A stretch of DNA of 64,000 bases from Mobilibacterium timonense (GTDB lineage: Bacteria > Bacillota > Clostridia > Peptostreptococcales > Anaerovoracaceae), in contig NZ_FUHN01000008.1 of the NCBI RefSeq assembly GCF_900155555.1, positions 380,117 through 444,116 of the forward strand. The letters are read 5' to 3'. The notes under the pieces were generated by a model. The model was given only the letters and a program-made list of their open reading frames with translations, ran no database searches and was not told the DNA's origin. Position numbers and translations under genes: made by a program. Of the stretch, positions 1 to 8,233 are shown one piece after another. How positions within the stretch are numbered: position 1 is the stretch's first letter; each line of letters opens with the position of its first letter.

Positions 1-24
1 CTGAGTAGGTAGAAAGGAACACAC

Positions 25-453
25 ATGAAATCTTACATTGCAAAGCCTGCAGATGTCGAGCGCAAGTGGTATGTGATCGACGCTGAGGGAAAGACTCTGG
101 GAAAGCTGGCAGTCGAGGCTGCTATGATCCTGAGAGGAAAGAAGAAGCCGACCTACACTCCTCATGTTGACACCGGTGACTACGTTATCGTTGTTAACGC
201 CGAGAAGGTGTGCGTGACTGGAAAGAAGGAGTCCGACAAGATCTACAAGCACCACTCCGGTTATCCGGGCGGGCTCAAGGAGACTCCACTGAAGGAGCTG
301 AGGGCAAAGCAGCCTGAGGAGATCATCCGCCACGCTGTAAAGGGCATGATGCCAAAGGGCAAGCTGGGCAGACAGATGTACAAGAAGCTGAAGGTCTATG
401 CTGGTCCTGAGCACCCACATGCAGCTCAGCATCCAGAAGAGTACACATTCTAA
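25..453 (+). CDS. rplM: 50S ribosomal protein L13
   Basis: Large-subunit ribosomal protein L13, an early 23S rRNA-binding assembly protein. The 142-residue product is full length for the family. It opens with the characteristic [16 protein letters not shown] stretch and has the basic [14 protein letters not shown] segment near its end. A purine-rich AGAAAGGA ribosome-binding site sits about 7 bases before the ATG. rpsI follows after 17 bases, giving the L13-S9 pair conserved across bacteria. Only 24 bases precede the gene, so its promoter lies outside the window. Confidence 0.98.
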   Translation: MKSYIAKPADVERKWYVIDAEGKTLGKLAVEAAMILRGKKKPTYTPHVDTGDYVIVVNAEKVCVTGKKESDKIYKHHSGYPGGLKETPLKELRAKQPEEIIRHAVKGMMPKGKLGRQMYKKLKVYAGPEHPHAAQHPEEYTF

Positions 454-470
454 GAAGGGAGGAATCATAG

Positions 471-866
471 ATGGCTAAGACACAGTACCAGGCAACTGGA
501 AGAAGAAAGTCTTCTGTTGCAAGAGTCAGACTTCTCCCTGGAACAGGAAGAGTCGTTATCAACAAGAGAGACCTGGAGAACTACTTCGGCACCGAGCTGC
601 TGAGGCAGGAAGTTCTGAGACCTTTTGACGTCACAGGCACTGCCGGCAGATTCGACGTTATCGCCACTGTTCACGGCGGCGGCACAACGGGACAGGCCGG
701 AGCCCTGAGACACGGCATCTCCAGAGCGCTCTGCGAGGTCGACAATGACGAGTACCGTCCTTCCCTGAAGGCAGCGGGCTTCCTGACAAGAGACCCTCGT
801 ATGAAGGAGAGAAAGAAGTACGGACTGAAGAAGGCGCGTAAGGCTTCCCAGTTCTCAAAGAGATAG
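471..866 (+). CDS. rpsI: 30S ribosomal protein S9
   Basis: Small-subunit ribosomal protein S9, whose C-terminal tail reaches the P-site tRNA. The 131-residue product has the family start ([16 protein letters not shown]), the [19 protein letters not shown] core and the conserved QFSKR end. A GGGAGG ribosome-binding site lies 8 bases before the ATG. It is second and last in the rplM-rpsI operon: a strong hairpin with a T-run follows within 60 bases of the stop. Confidence 0.98.
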   Translation: MAKTQYQATGRRKSSVARVRLLPGTGRVVINKRDLENYFGTELLRQEVLRPFDVTGTAGRFDVIATVHGGGTTGQAGALRHGISRALCEVDNDEYRPSLKAAGFLTRDPRMKERKKYGLKKARKASQFSKR

Positions 867-924
867 TTTCGAGAGAGGCTGTTTCGCGGGCCCGGGGACG
901 GGTCTGGAAAAAAAGGATTTTTTT

Positions 925-958
925 ACCGCTGGAGGCGTGCGCTTCCGGCGGTTTTTTT
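925..958 (+). terminator. Rho-independent terminator of rplM-rpsI
   Basis: A GC-rich stem of about 12 pairs (with G-U wobbles) spans 925-952 and is followed by seven T. It lies directly after rpsI. Confidence 0.9.
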
Positions 959-965
959 GATATAC

Positions 966-1002
966 GAAAAATGCAGCCATCTGTGTCACAACAGATAGCC
1001 GC
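966..1002 (-). terminator. Terminator of the DUF4143 ATPase gene
   Basis: Read on the minus strand, a 12-pair stem (GCGGCTATCTGT against its complement, two G-U pairs) is followed by ATTTTTCG. It is 20 bases past the ATPase stop and back to back with the rpsI terminator. Confidence 0.8.
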
Positions 1003-1022
1003 ATGTATAAGGCAACGTGATC

Positions 1023-2243
1023 TTATCTTCCCAACAACCAGTCCGAAAGATTCACGACCTGGATGCCATCGTAGTTTCCTGCAGTGAGCCGGTCTCCGGT
1101 CAGGACGATCTTCTCGTAGTTGTCCCGTATATTCGTCAACGACTTCAGCTCGCGGTCGAAGGTCTCCTTCGCTGTCATATCTGCGGTGACCTGAAAATAC
1201 GTGTAAATTCCCTGCTTTTCTGCGACGAAGTCCACTTCCGTATTGCCGACTTTTCCGATCATGACACGGCAGCCCCGGCGAAGGAGCTCGAAATAGACTA
1301 TGTTTTCCAGTGAAAATCCCAGATCGTATTCGCTGCGCGGCAGGATGTAGTTACGCAGGCCAAGGTCTACGATATAAAGCTTCCGGTTTGCTTTCAGAAG
1401 CTGTTTTCCCACTATGTCAAAGCGCTCTGCCGGGTAGAAGATAAAGGATTCAGTCAGGGCCTCAACATAATCGCTGACCGTGTTGGGTGAAACTTTTCTT
1501 CCGTTTGAAGACAGGTAGTTTGTAATGCTCCGTATGGAAACCGGGTTCCCGGCCACACTGGCCAGATATCTGGCTATCGTCTTCAGCAGAAGAATATCAG
1601 TTATCTTCCTCCTGTCCGGCTCGCTCTCCTTCCTCGCCTGTCTATCTTCGATGTCCTTTACGATCACGGTATTGTAAATACCCTCTAAATAGGTATCCAC
1701 CTTCTCCGGAGTACGGTCCATAACGGCAACATAAGGGAGCCCTCCGTCACGCATATATTCTGCGAGGCCGCGATCTGGATCCATTCCGGTGATCTCCAGA
1801 AATTCCCGGAAAGACAAGGGCAACATCTGAATTTCCACATAGCGTCCAGTCAATAAAGTGGCAAGATCTCCAGAAAGCATGCAGGCGTTTGAGCCGGTGA
1901 TGTATATGTCCACGTCAGGTTTGACATACAGACTGTCTACGACCTTTTCAAATGATGGCACCTTCTGGATCTCATCCAGGAAGAAATAGGTCTTTTCCCC
2001 TTCACACAGGTGCTCCTTAAGATAGGAATACAGCTTTCGGTAATCCTGAAGGTCCTCATATTCCAGCTCTTCAAAATTGATAGAAACGATCTGTTTTTCA
2101 GATATACCATTTAACTTGAGCCACGACTGATACTGCAGCAGCAAAGTGGATTTTCCGCAGCGTCTGATCCCTGTCACGACCTTGATGACCTGTTCATCCT
2201 TCCACTGGATCAGACGATCCAGGTATTCTTTTCTTTCAACCAA
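1023..2243 (-). CDS. AAA-type ATPase with DUF4143 domain
   Basis: ATPase of the AAA_14/DUF4143 family, common in anaerobes and of unknown role, sometimes suspected in toxin-antitoxin-like functions. The Walker A motif GIRRCGKSTLL is near residues 27-37 and the Walker B motif YFFLDEIQ near 86-93. The C-terminal half has the DUF4143 pattern, with NTVSDYVEAL and a late nuclease-like segment (NTEVDFVAEKQG). Start choice: an ATG exists at 2258, but the bases just after it are GGAGGTGA, an ideal ribosome-binding site 8 bases before a TTG at 2243. The TTG start also fits the family N-terminus (VERKEYLDRLI). About 406 residues. It is a monocistronic gene with its own terminator. Biological target not visible. 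Confidence 0.85.
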   Translation of the reverse strand: MVERKEYLDRLIQWKDEQVIKVVTGIRRCGKSTLLLQYQSWLKLNGISEKQIVSINFEELEYEDLQDYRKLYSYLKEHLCEGEKTYFFLDEIQKVPSFEKVVDSLYVKPDVDIYITGSNACMLSGDLATLLTGRYVEIQMLPLSFREFLEITGMDPDRGLAEYMRDGGLPYVAVMDRTPEKVDTYLEGIYNTVIVKDIEDRQARKESEPDRRKITDILLLKTIARYLASVAGNPVSIRSITNYLSSNGRKVSPNTVSDYVEALTESFIFYPAERFDIVGKQLLKANRKLYIVDLGLRNYILPRSEYDLGFSLENIVYFELLRRGCRVMIGKVGNTEVDFVAEKQGIYTYFQVTADMTAKETFDRELKSLTNIRDNYEKIVLTGDRLTAGNYDGIQVVNLSDWLLGR

Positions 2244-2395
2244 GATGCTCACCTCCATCAGCTCATATTCCGATTTTAGAACGCAACAGGCAAAATATCA
2301 ATTTATATTCCGAAATCGGAACGCTCCGATTTTTACTTATCTACAGATCACTAATATATACATGAGTATAAAGTGCGTCGGACTCGAATCTCAAC

Positions 2396-3532
2396 CTAAT
2401 TGATTTCTGTTCCTCTACTTAATATTGCAAGATATTTTGCAAATGCATATTTTTTATATCTCTTGCTTTCGGGCTTTTGGTCGACAAGAATTCCCAGGTC
2501 ACAGAATTGATCGACTATCCTGTTTGCTGTTGGTTGAGAAATATCCAATTTATCCGCAACTAATTGCTTATCGATAACAGGTGATTCAAAAATAAGATTT
2601 AAAAGCCGTCTGTTATTGTTGTTAGACTTGACCATCATATCTTCACATACTTTCTTTAATGACAATATCTCTTTTGCAGTCGATATAGCCTCCTCCGATG
2701 TCTCCGCTACACCTTTAAGGAAAAATTTGACCCACTGTTCCCAGTCTCCCGTCTTCCTAACCGTCATCAGACGATCATAATATTCCTGCCTGTTTTGTTT
2801 AAAAAAGTAACTAATATACAGCAGTGGCTGTGATAATATCCTTTGCTGGCATAGCCAAAACGTAATGAGAAGTCTTCCCATTCTGCCATTGCCATCTAGA
2901 AATGGATGTATAGTCTCGAACTGTGCATGTATAAGCGCTATTTTTATTAATGGCGGCAAATTGCTTTCCTTATGCATGAATAACTCTAAAGCACCCATTG
3001 CTTCATTCATGTCTGGAACACTTGGAGGAACAAAGGTCGCTTCATTTAATGTGCACCCTGGAGCACCTATCCAATTTTGACTCGTGCGGAATTCCCCAGG
3101 ACTCCTTTTACTACCTCTGCCGCTAAATAATAAGACACGATGTATCTCCCTCAGAAGGCGCAAAGATAACGGAAACTCTTTAAGCCTCTCCAATCCATAA
3201 TTCATTGCACCGACATAGTTTACAATATCTCCTATATCCTCTTTTTTCTCCCTGGACTGGTCACCATCAAAAACGTCCACCAATGATGCTTGCGTCCCTT
3301 CTATCTGTGAACTAAGGACAGCTTCCTTCTGAACGTACATCGCAACGAACAATTCCGGATCCGGCAATGTTTCTGTTACTCCATCAAGTCTGCCAAGCAT
3401 CCTGTCCGCACGTGAAAGCAGATCTATCATCTCGCTATCGTAAAAAATTGGCGGGTCTGGCGGCAACGGCTTTGGTTTGAACGTTTTATACCCTAATGGT
3501 TGGGAAATGAATATCCCTGCTCTATTTTCCAT
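2396..3532 (-). CDS. Fic family protein (probable AMP-transferase)
   Basis: Fic/DOC enzymes usually transfer AMP from ATP to a protein hydroxyl group. The catalytic loop HPFLDGNGRMGR is intact, so activity is likely. A class II arrangement is visible: an inhibitory helix motif SSQIEG (S-x-x-x-E-G) lies N-terminal to the Fic core. The N-terminus is of the Fic_N type (PLPPDPPI). The last 90 residues form a winged helix (VIDKQLVADKLDISQPTANR), typical of chromosomal Fic regulators. 378 residues, full length; AGGTGA lies 5 bases before the ATG. The gene is AT-richer than its surroundings and, with the neighbouring ATPase, may be an acquired pair. The target protein is unknown. Confidence 0.9.
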   Translation of the reverse strand: MENRAGIFISQPLGYKTFKPKPLPPDPPIFYDSEMIDLLSRADRMLGRLDGVTETLPDPELFVAMYVQKEAVLSSQIEGTQASLVDVFDGDQSREKKEDIGDIVNYVGAMNYGLERLKEFPLSLRLLREIHRVLLFSGRGSKRSPGEFRTSQNWIGAPGCTLNEATFVPPSVPDMNEAMGALELFMHKESNLPPLIKIALIHAQFETIHPFLDGNGRMGRLLITFWLCQQRILSQPLLYISYFFKQNRQEYYDRLMTVRKTGDWEQWVKFFLKGVAETSEEAISTAKEILSLKKVCEDMMVKSNNNNRRLLNLIFESPVIDKQLVADKLDISQPTANRIVDQFCDLGILVDQKPESKRYKKYAFAKYLAILSRGTEIN

Positions 3533-3728
3533 GGCTCACCTCTAAATAACACTTTTGTTAGTTATGCCAGCTATCGAGTTTTTTAAATAAATTTTTTGCT
3601 CTTATTTTTTACTTAGAATATCATCTTTGTCCTTATTTACAATTGTTTTTTTCCCAATTGCAATAACAAGTTGAACATTGACAGTTGAATAGTCCTGAAG
3701 AAGCACTGTTGATAAGTTTTCTGCTATC

Positions 3729-3758
3729 AAAAAAGCTCCAGCGGATCACCGCTGGAGC
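3729..3758 (-). terminator. Rho-independent terminator
   Basis: A perfect 10-pair stem (GCTCCAGCGG, 4-base loop) at 3735-3758 is followed, on the minus strand, by six T. The only minus-strand ORF just upstream is the 41-codon one at 3821-3946, so the terminator argues that this stretch is transcribed. Confidence 0.8.
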
Positions 3759-3820
3759 ACAAAATCTTACTTCGGGCATGGGCCGATTCAGGATTTGCCC
3801 CCTTTCTTAGTTTCAGCATC

Positions 3821-3946
3821 TTATTTCTCGGTCTTCTTCCTGTTTCTCTGTCCGGTCCTCCAGACCAGCAGGATCACCAGTGTAGCCACTGCTGCAGCCA
3901 GTGCAGCTGCCGGAAGTATAATAGATGCTCCCGATAGCACGATCAT
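3821..3946 (-). CDS. Possible single-span membrane peptide (41 aa)
   Basis: A short ORF reads as one long hydrophobic stretch (ILPAAALAAAVATLVILLVW) followed by a basic tail (RKKTEK). This resembles either a small membrane peptide or the detached anchor tail of a surface protein. The codon before the ATG is a stop, and there is no good ribosome-binding site. A strong terminator follows 60 bases downstream on the same strand. It could be a decayed gene end rather than a functional peptide. The call rests on composition and the terminator only. Confidence 0.3.
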   Translation of the reverse strand: MIVLSGASIILPAAALAAAVATLVILLVWRTGQRNRKKTEK

Positions 3947-4085
3947 TCATTATCTGCGGATTTTATATGCGGCTCTTCACTTTGCAAAAAGCCCACTTTC
4001 CACAAAATTCAAGCACTCCAGCGTTTGCCGCATTTTTCGCCCCTGTGTATAATCCAAGAGTAACACTTGGAAGGGCGGTGAGCAT

Positions 4086-4910
4086 TTGTACCGGGAGAAA
4101 CTGAAAACATTCCTGATTCTGGCTCTGGTGGCGGCAATCATCCCTGCTGCCGTCTACAGATACAGTGTCGCCCGGGACCCCTACGCCCGGGAGATCCCTG
4201 TTTTTACATATCACCGGATATGCCCCGATGAGGAGTACGCTTCTTTTTCCAGGGAGAAGGACCTCTGGACCAAAACGAGCGACTTCGAGAAAGAGATGCG
4301 CTGGCTCCACTGCCACGGCTACCGCACGGTGTCCATAGACGAGCTTTACCGCTGGCATCAGGGGAGGCTGGACCTTCCAAAGAAGACCGTGGCCATCACC
4401 TTCGACGACGGGTATTACAGCGTGATCCGCTACGCCCTTCCCATCATGGAGAAGTACCACATCAAGGGCACGATGTTCGTCATCGGCAACATGGTCACGG
4501 AACACCAGGACACTGAGGACCCCATGGCCTACGTGAGCCGGGACACCATCCGGGAGCTGCGCCGCACCTGCCCGGAGCTGGAGTTCCAGTCGCATTCCTA
4601 CGGGCTCCACCACGATTCCAACCGGAACGCCGTGATATACCGCACGGAGTATCCGGGGATCCTGAGGGATTTTCGCAGGCAGGAGAAGGTGCTTGGAAAA
4701 GGTGTAGACGTCATCGCCTACCCTTACGGTTACAGGACGGAGGGCTTCGAGAAGGCGGCCAGAAAAAGCGGGTACAGAATGGCGTTTCTGTACAGCCAGC
4801 AGCGGGGCGTCAGGCGGAGCGACTCCCTGTTCAGCCTCCCGCGCATAGGAGTGCGGGGAGACGTGGATCCGGATGTGGCTTTTTTCAGGTGGCTCGGGGA
4901 CGATCAGTGA
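4086..4910 (+). CDS. Membrane-anchored polysaccharide deacetylase (CE4)
   Basis: Carbohydrate esterase family 4 enzyme, which removes N- or O-acetyl groups from surface glycan or peptidoglycan. The start is TTG, with GGGCGGTGA 7 bases upstream. A membrane segment (FLILALVAAIIPAAV) at residues 8-22 would place the enzyme outside the membrane. Family motifs are in order: TFDDG (near residue 103, catalytic Asp and metal Asp), SHSYGLHH (metal His pair), YPYGY, and a late LPRIGVRGD. 274 residues. It opens a plus-strand set with a lipoprotein, glycosyltransferases and a flippase, so it probably edits the glycan made by this locus. The substrate cannot be read from sequence. Confidence 0.9.
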   Translation: MYREKLKTFLILALVAAIIPAAVYRYSVARDPYAREIPVFTYHRICPDEEYASFSREKDLWTKTSDFEKEMRWLHCHGYRTVSIDELYRWHQGRLDLPKKTVAITFDDGYYSVIRYALPIMEKYHIKGTMFVIGNMVTEHQDTEDPMAYVSRDTIRELRRTCPELEFQSHSYGLHHDSNRNAVIYRTEYPGILRDFRRQEKVLGKGVDVIAYPYGYRTEGFEKAARKSGYRMAFLYSQQRGVRRSDSLFSLPRIGVRGDVDPDVAFFRWLGDDQ

Positions 4911-4990
4911 CGGGCGGCGATCGGCGTAAACATGCGGCGGCAACGTTGACAATGGAAGATACAGCGATTTGAGATGAAAGGACGATTTTT

Positions 4991-5650
4991 ATGAAAGCTG
5001 AAAGACTCAGGAAATTCACCAAGATCACTGCGGTCCTGGCCGCAGCCGTGATCATGACGGTAGCCCTGGCGGGGTGCGGCTCGAAGCAGACCACGGACAA
5101 GAGCCTGTCGAAGATACAAACGGACGAGAACGCGAAGTCCGTCACCATAACCGCCACCACCCAGGGGAAATTCACAGACAAGGACACGATGCACTGCGTG
5201 GTCTTCAACGACGGCAAGATGGCCAGCCACTCAATGTTCGTGACCGGCTGCACTCCTGAGAAATTCCACGAGGCGCTTGTGAAGGTCGGCGGCACCCCTT
5301 GGAACACCACGGACAAGGAGTTGAAGGACGGCGAGTACACCGACGGCCAGAAGGTAAATGTCACCCTGACCTGGAAGGGCCAGGAGGAGCCGGTGGAGCT
5401 GGGCGACATCCTCGTGACCAACGGCGGGAAGCACCCTGACACTGACATCAGATTTTCCGGGAACAAGGAAAACATCGACAAGGCCGGCTCCGGCTGCATC
5501 CTCTGCCTGAACAGTTGCTGGGCGGGAATAACCTCCAACGCCTCCTACGCCTTCAACGACATCGACTCCGGCAAGGTGAAGATGAAACTGGACAAGGACA
5601 ATGCGCCAGACGATAAGCAGAAGGTGAAGATCACCTTCACCCTCGAGTGA
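4991..5650 (+). CDS. YdjY-like lipoprotein
   Basis: Secreted lipoprotein of 219 residues. The signal peptide ends in the lipobox LAGC, with Cys near residue 30 as the predicted lipidation site. The rest resembles YdjY domains: a conserved region about keeping a value hidden in HSMFVTGCTPEKFHEALVKV, a VTLTWKG strand, and the late GCILCLNSCWAG motif. No enzymatic role is established for this family. AAAGGAC lies about 9 bases before the ATG. Its stop overlaps the start of the following glycosyltransferase (TGATG), so it is translationally coupled to glycan genes. The YdjY assignment is from memory of the pattern. Confidence 0.7.
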   Translation: MKAERLRKFTKITAVLAAAVIMTVALAGCGSKQTTDKSLSKIQTDENAKSVTITATTQGKFTDKDTMHCVVFNDGKMASHSMFVTGCTPEKFHEALVKVGGTPWNTTDKELKDGEYTDGQKVNVTLTWKGQEEPVELGDILVTNGGKHPDTDIRFSGNKENIDKAGSGCILCLNSCWAGITSNASYAFNDIDSGKVKMKLDKDNAPDDKQKVKITFTLE

Positions 5651-6783
5651 TGGAGAAACTCCTCACCATTTCCGTAGCTGCCTGCAACGCCGCGCCCACC
5701 CTGGGGGAGACCCTCTCCTCCATGTGCCTGAACGCGTATTACATGGAAAAGCTGGAGGTCATAGTCACTGACGACGGCTCCGGCGATGACACACCGCAGA
5801 TCGCACGGGGTTTCGTGGAAAAGCACCCCGGCACCTTCCGCCTCATCTCCCAGGAGAACAATGGCTACGGCTCCTCCCTGGAAAACGCCCTGGCCCGCGG
5901 CCGGGGCCTCTATTTCAAGGTGGTCGACGGGGACGACAAGGTGGATCCCCGTGGGCTTGAAAGCCTGCTGGACAGGATCCAGGAGCTGAGGAACACTGGC
6001 GGATCCCCCGACCTGATCGTCACTCCGTTTTTCACCTGGATATCCGGGCGCAGTGACTGCGGCGGCGTGTACCAAAAAGTCGAAAATCATCCAGGGCTGT
6101 CTTCCGTGCCTGTGTCTCTTGAGGCGGCCGGCCTGAGCAGGGGCCTCTCCATTTTCGAGATCACCTGCAGAAGGGACTTGCTCTTGGACGCACACCCCGA
6201 CTTCCTGCACCACTGCCTTTACGTAGACAACGAGCTGGTGATGGCTGTGCTCCTGAGCGCCCGGACTCTGTGCCGCCTTGACCGCCCGGTGACGGTATAC
6301 AGGACCGACAGGCCGGGCCAGAGCATGAGCCAGGCGGTCCTGGGCGCTCGGTTCCGGGATATAATGAGGGTGTGCGACCGGGTCTTTTACATGTTCACGG
6401 AAAAGGAAAAAGAGCGTTCACGCGCCGGGGTAATCAACGCATCCTGCAGCGAGGATGCATCCCGCGCGAGTCTTACCGGCGGCCGCCGCGAGGCGGCGGA
6501 GCTCCTCGTGAGCTCGATGGCAAGGCTGGCCTGGCTGGCCGGACTCCTCTCGCCGCATCCACTGCGGAGCCGCAGCACCCTCAGGAAATGGGAACGGGCT
6601 ATCAAGATGAAAAGCCCGGAGCTTTTCCAGGTGACACAGAGATCCCGGATCGCCAGAGCCGGAAGGCTGGCGGGGCCACTGGGTTTTCTCGTTATGTCCG
6701 CGTCGTTCAAGATAAAGAACCGGATCACCCATCCGGGGCAGGTCGTCTATTTTGCAAAGAAAAACACGTCAGAAAAAGAATAA
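5650..6783 (+). CDS. Glycosyltransferase family 2
   Basis: GT-A fold glycosyltransferase using a nucleotide sugar on the cytoplasmic face. The N-terminal ISVAACNAAPTLGETL strand-loop, VIVTDDGSGDDT (first Asp pair) and VVDGDDKVDP (DxD-type metal site) are clear in residues 1-110. The C-terminal half has basic, hydrophobic helices likely to sit on the membrane. The ATG at 5650 overlaps the preceding stop; a GTG one codon earlier is possible. 377 residues. The 3' end overlaps the flippase gene by about 30 bases, indicating one transcript. Sugar donor and acceptor are unknown. Confidence 0.9.
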   Translation: MEKLLTISVAACNAAPTLGETLSSMCLNAYYMEKLEVIVTDDGSGDDTPQIARGFVEKHPGTFRLISQENNGYGSSLENALARGRGLYFKVVDGDDKVDPRGLESLLDRIQELRNTGGSPDLIVTPFFTWISGRSDCGGVYQKVENHPGLSSVPVSLEAAGLSRGLSIFEITCRRDLLLDAHPDFLHHCLYVDNELVMAVLLSARTLCRLDRPVTVYRTDRPGQSMSQAVLGARFRDIMRVCDRVFYMFTEKEKERSRAGVINASCSEDASRASLTGGRREAAELLVSSMARLAWLAGLLSPHPLRSRSTLRKWERAIKMKSPELFQVTQRSRIARAGRLAGPLGFLVMSASFKIKNRITHPGQVVYFAKKNTSEKE

Positions 6784-8212
6784 GTCGATCAGAAAAAACA
6801 TGATCATGAACGTGCTGGTCACCCTTTCAGGTGCGGTGAACCCGCTGATCGTCCTGCCTTACGTGAGCCGGGTGCTCCACCCCGCAGGGACGGGCCGGGT
6901 GTACTTTGCATCGTCGGTGATATCGGTTTTTATGCTCCTGGCCCAGATGGGTATCCCTGTCTACGGGATCAGAGCATGCGCCAGAGTCAGGGACGACCGC
7001 ACAGAACTTTCTGCCGCAGCGAGCTCCATCCTGGGCCTGCAGGTGCTTTTTTCCGCAGGGTCCTTCGTTCTGCTCATACTGGCAGCATTCGCCCTTCCCC
7101 AGCTACGGCCACAGCGGGGCCTCCTCATCCTTATGGGGCTGGGGGTCCTTCTTAACGGCATCAACACCGACTGGCTCTTCCAGGGGCTTGAGGAATACCC
7201 GTTCCTCACCGGGAGAGCCGTGTTTTTCAAGCTGGCCTCTGCGGCAGCCATCCTCATTCTGACCAGGACGCCCGGCGACTACCTCATCTACGGCGCACTG
7301 ACCATGGTGCCCGCAGCCGCCGCATCCGTGTATAACCTCTTTTTCCTCAAAAAACACATCGACCTCCGGATCACAGGGCCTGGCGAAATCTTGCGCCACC
7401 TGACGCCCGCCCTGCACTTCTTCCTGCTCACCGCCATGACCACCGTATACACCAATCTGGACATGCTGATGCTGGGTTCCATGCGTGGGGACGCCGAGGC
7501 GGGCTACTACGGGACCGCCGTGAAGATAAAGCTGGGGCTGGTGAACCTGATGATCGCAGGGGTCTCGGTGCTCATGCCGCGGATCAGCTACCTGGCGGAG
7601 ACCGGGGAGACCCGGGAGTTTCATCGGACCATCGCCCGGGCGGTGACTGCGTGCCTAATCTTTTCCGTCGGGGCGGCGGCACTCTTTGTCATGTTTGCGG
7701 AAGATTCCATCCTGCTGCTGGCGGGCCGCGACTTCGAGCCGGCGGTCGTCCCGATGACGGTTATCATGTTCACTCTTATCCCGATCGGGCTGAGCCAGAT
7801 CCTCGGGATGGAGGTATTGATACCCCTCGGCCGGGAAAAGCAGGTGCTCCTCGCCGCGGCAGCCGGCGCCGTGGTGGACATGTCGCTGAACATTTTCCTG
7901 ATCCCCGCGATGGGGGCTACCGGTGCGGCAGTCAGCACTCTGGCATCGGAGGTTGTGGTCATGCTCGTGATCATGTGGGGCATAAAAAAAGAGGGTCTCG
8001 AGCTCGTGGGGCAGCGGGGTGCCGGGATCCTGCAGGTGATCGCGTGCAGCCTGCTGCCGGCGGCCCTGGCGGGACTCCTCTGCCACCGCATCGCCGCAGG
8101 ACTCGGAGTGACGGGAAGCCTTTTCCTGTTCACGTCTGGGGCCCTGCCTTTCCTCCTGGTCTACGGGCCCATCTCTCACTGCACGTACAGGAAACTTTTC
8201 GCGAAGTTCTGA
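6752..8212 (+). CDS. Wzx-type oligosaccharide flippase
   Basis: Polytopic membrane protein of the polysaccharide biosynthesis (MOP/Wzx) family, which flips undecaprenyl-diphosphate-linked repeat units. The family N-terminus is present (KSIRKNMIMNVLVTL, then LPYVSRVLHPAGTGRVYFA), as are the later VYTNLDMLMLGSM and internal repeat LGREKQVLLAAA. About 12-14 hydrophobic segments over 486 residues is normal. The TTG at 6752 gives a Lys-rich leader; an ATG at 6800 is an alternative but would clip the conserved N-terminus. It overlaps the preceding GT2 gene. It is the transport step linking the glycosyltransferases here to the Wzy-like polymerase on the opposite strand. Confidence 0.9.
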   Translation: MQRKTRQKKNKSIRKNMIMNVLVTLSGAVNPLIVLPYVSRVLHPAGTGRVYFASSVISVFMLLAQMGIPVYGIRACARVRDDRTELSAAASSILGLQVLFSAGSFVLLILAAFALPQLRPQRGLLILMGLGVLLNGINTDWLFQGLEEYPFLTGRAVFFKLASAAAILILTRTPGDYLIYGALTMVPAAAASVYNLFFLKKHIDLRITGPGEILRHLTPALHFFLLTAMTTVYTNLDMLMLGSMRGDAEAGYYGTAVKIKLGLVNLMIAGVSVLMPRISYLAETGETREFHRTIARAVTACLIFSVGAAALFVMFAEDSILLLAGRDFEPAVVPMTVIMFTLIPIGLSQILGMEVLIPLGREKQVLLAAAAGAVVDMSLNIFLIPAMGATGAAVSTLASEVVVMLVIMWGIKKEGLELVGQRGAGILQVIACSLLPAALAGLLCHRIAAGLGVTGSLFLFTSGALPFLLVYGPISHCTYRKLFAKF

Positions 8213-8233
8213 GACAAACACGGGAAAAATCCA

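Larger units (their letters stand above)
3533..4085. other. Intergenic region between Fic gene and glycan locus
   Basis: AT-rich near the Fic gene. It contains a minus-strand hairpin terminator at 3729-3758 and a possible 41-residue membrane ORF at 3821-3946, both listed separately. Nothing else recognisable is seen. The promoter of the plus-strand glycan genes should lie in its right half, but no convincing hexamer pair was found. Confidence 0.5.

Noticed and set aside
2365-2400. tRNA T-arm-like stretch (GGACTCGAATCT)
   Set aside because: No acceptor, D-arm or anticodon stem can be built around it; it lies in the gap between the ATPase and Fic genes.
3963-4952. Long antisense frame opposite the polysaccharide deacetylase
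   Set aside because: It has no domain motifs and mirrors a convincing gene. Similar long shadow frames opposite other GC-rich genes (for example 12746-13654, 14485-15603, 30220-32208, 35707-36825, 37391-38782) were dropped for the same reason.
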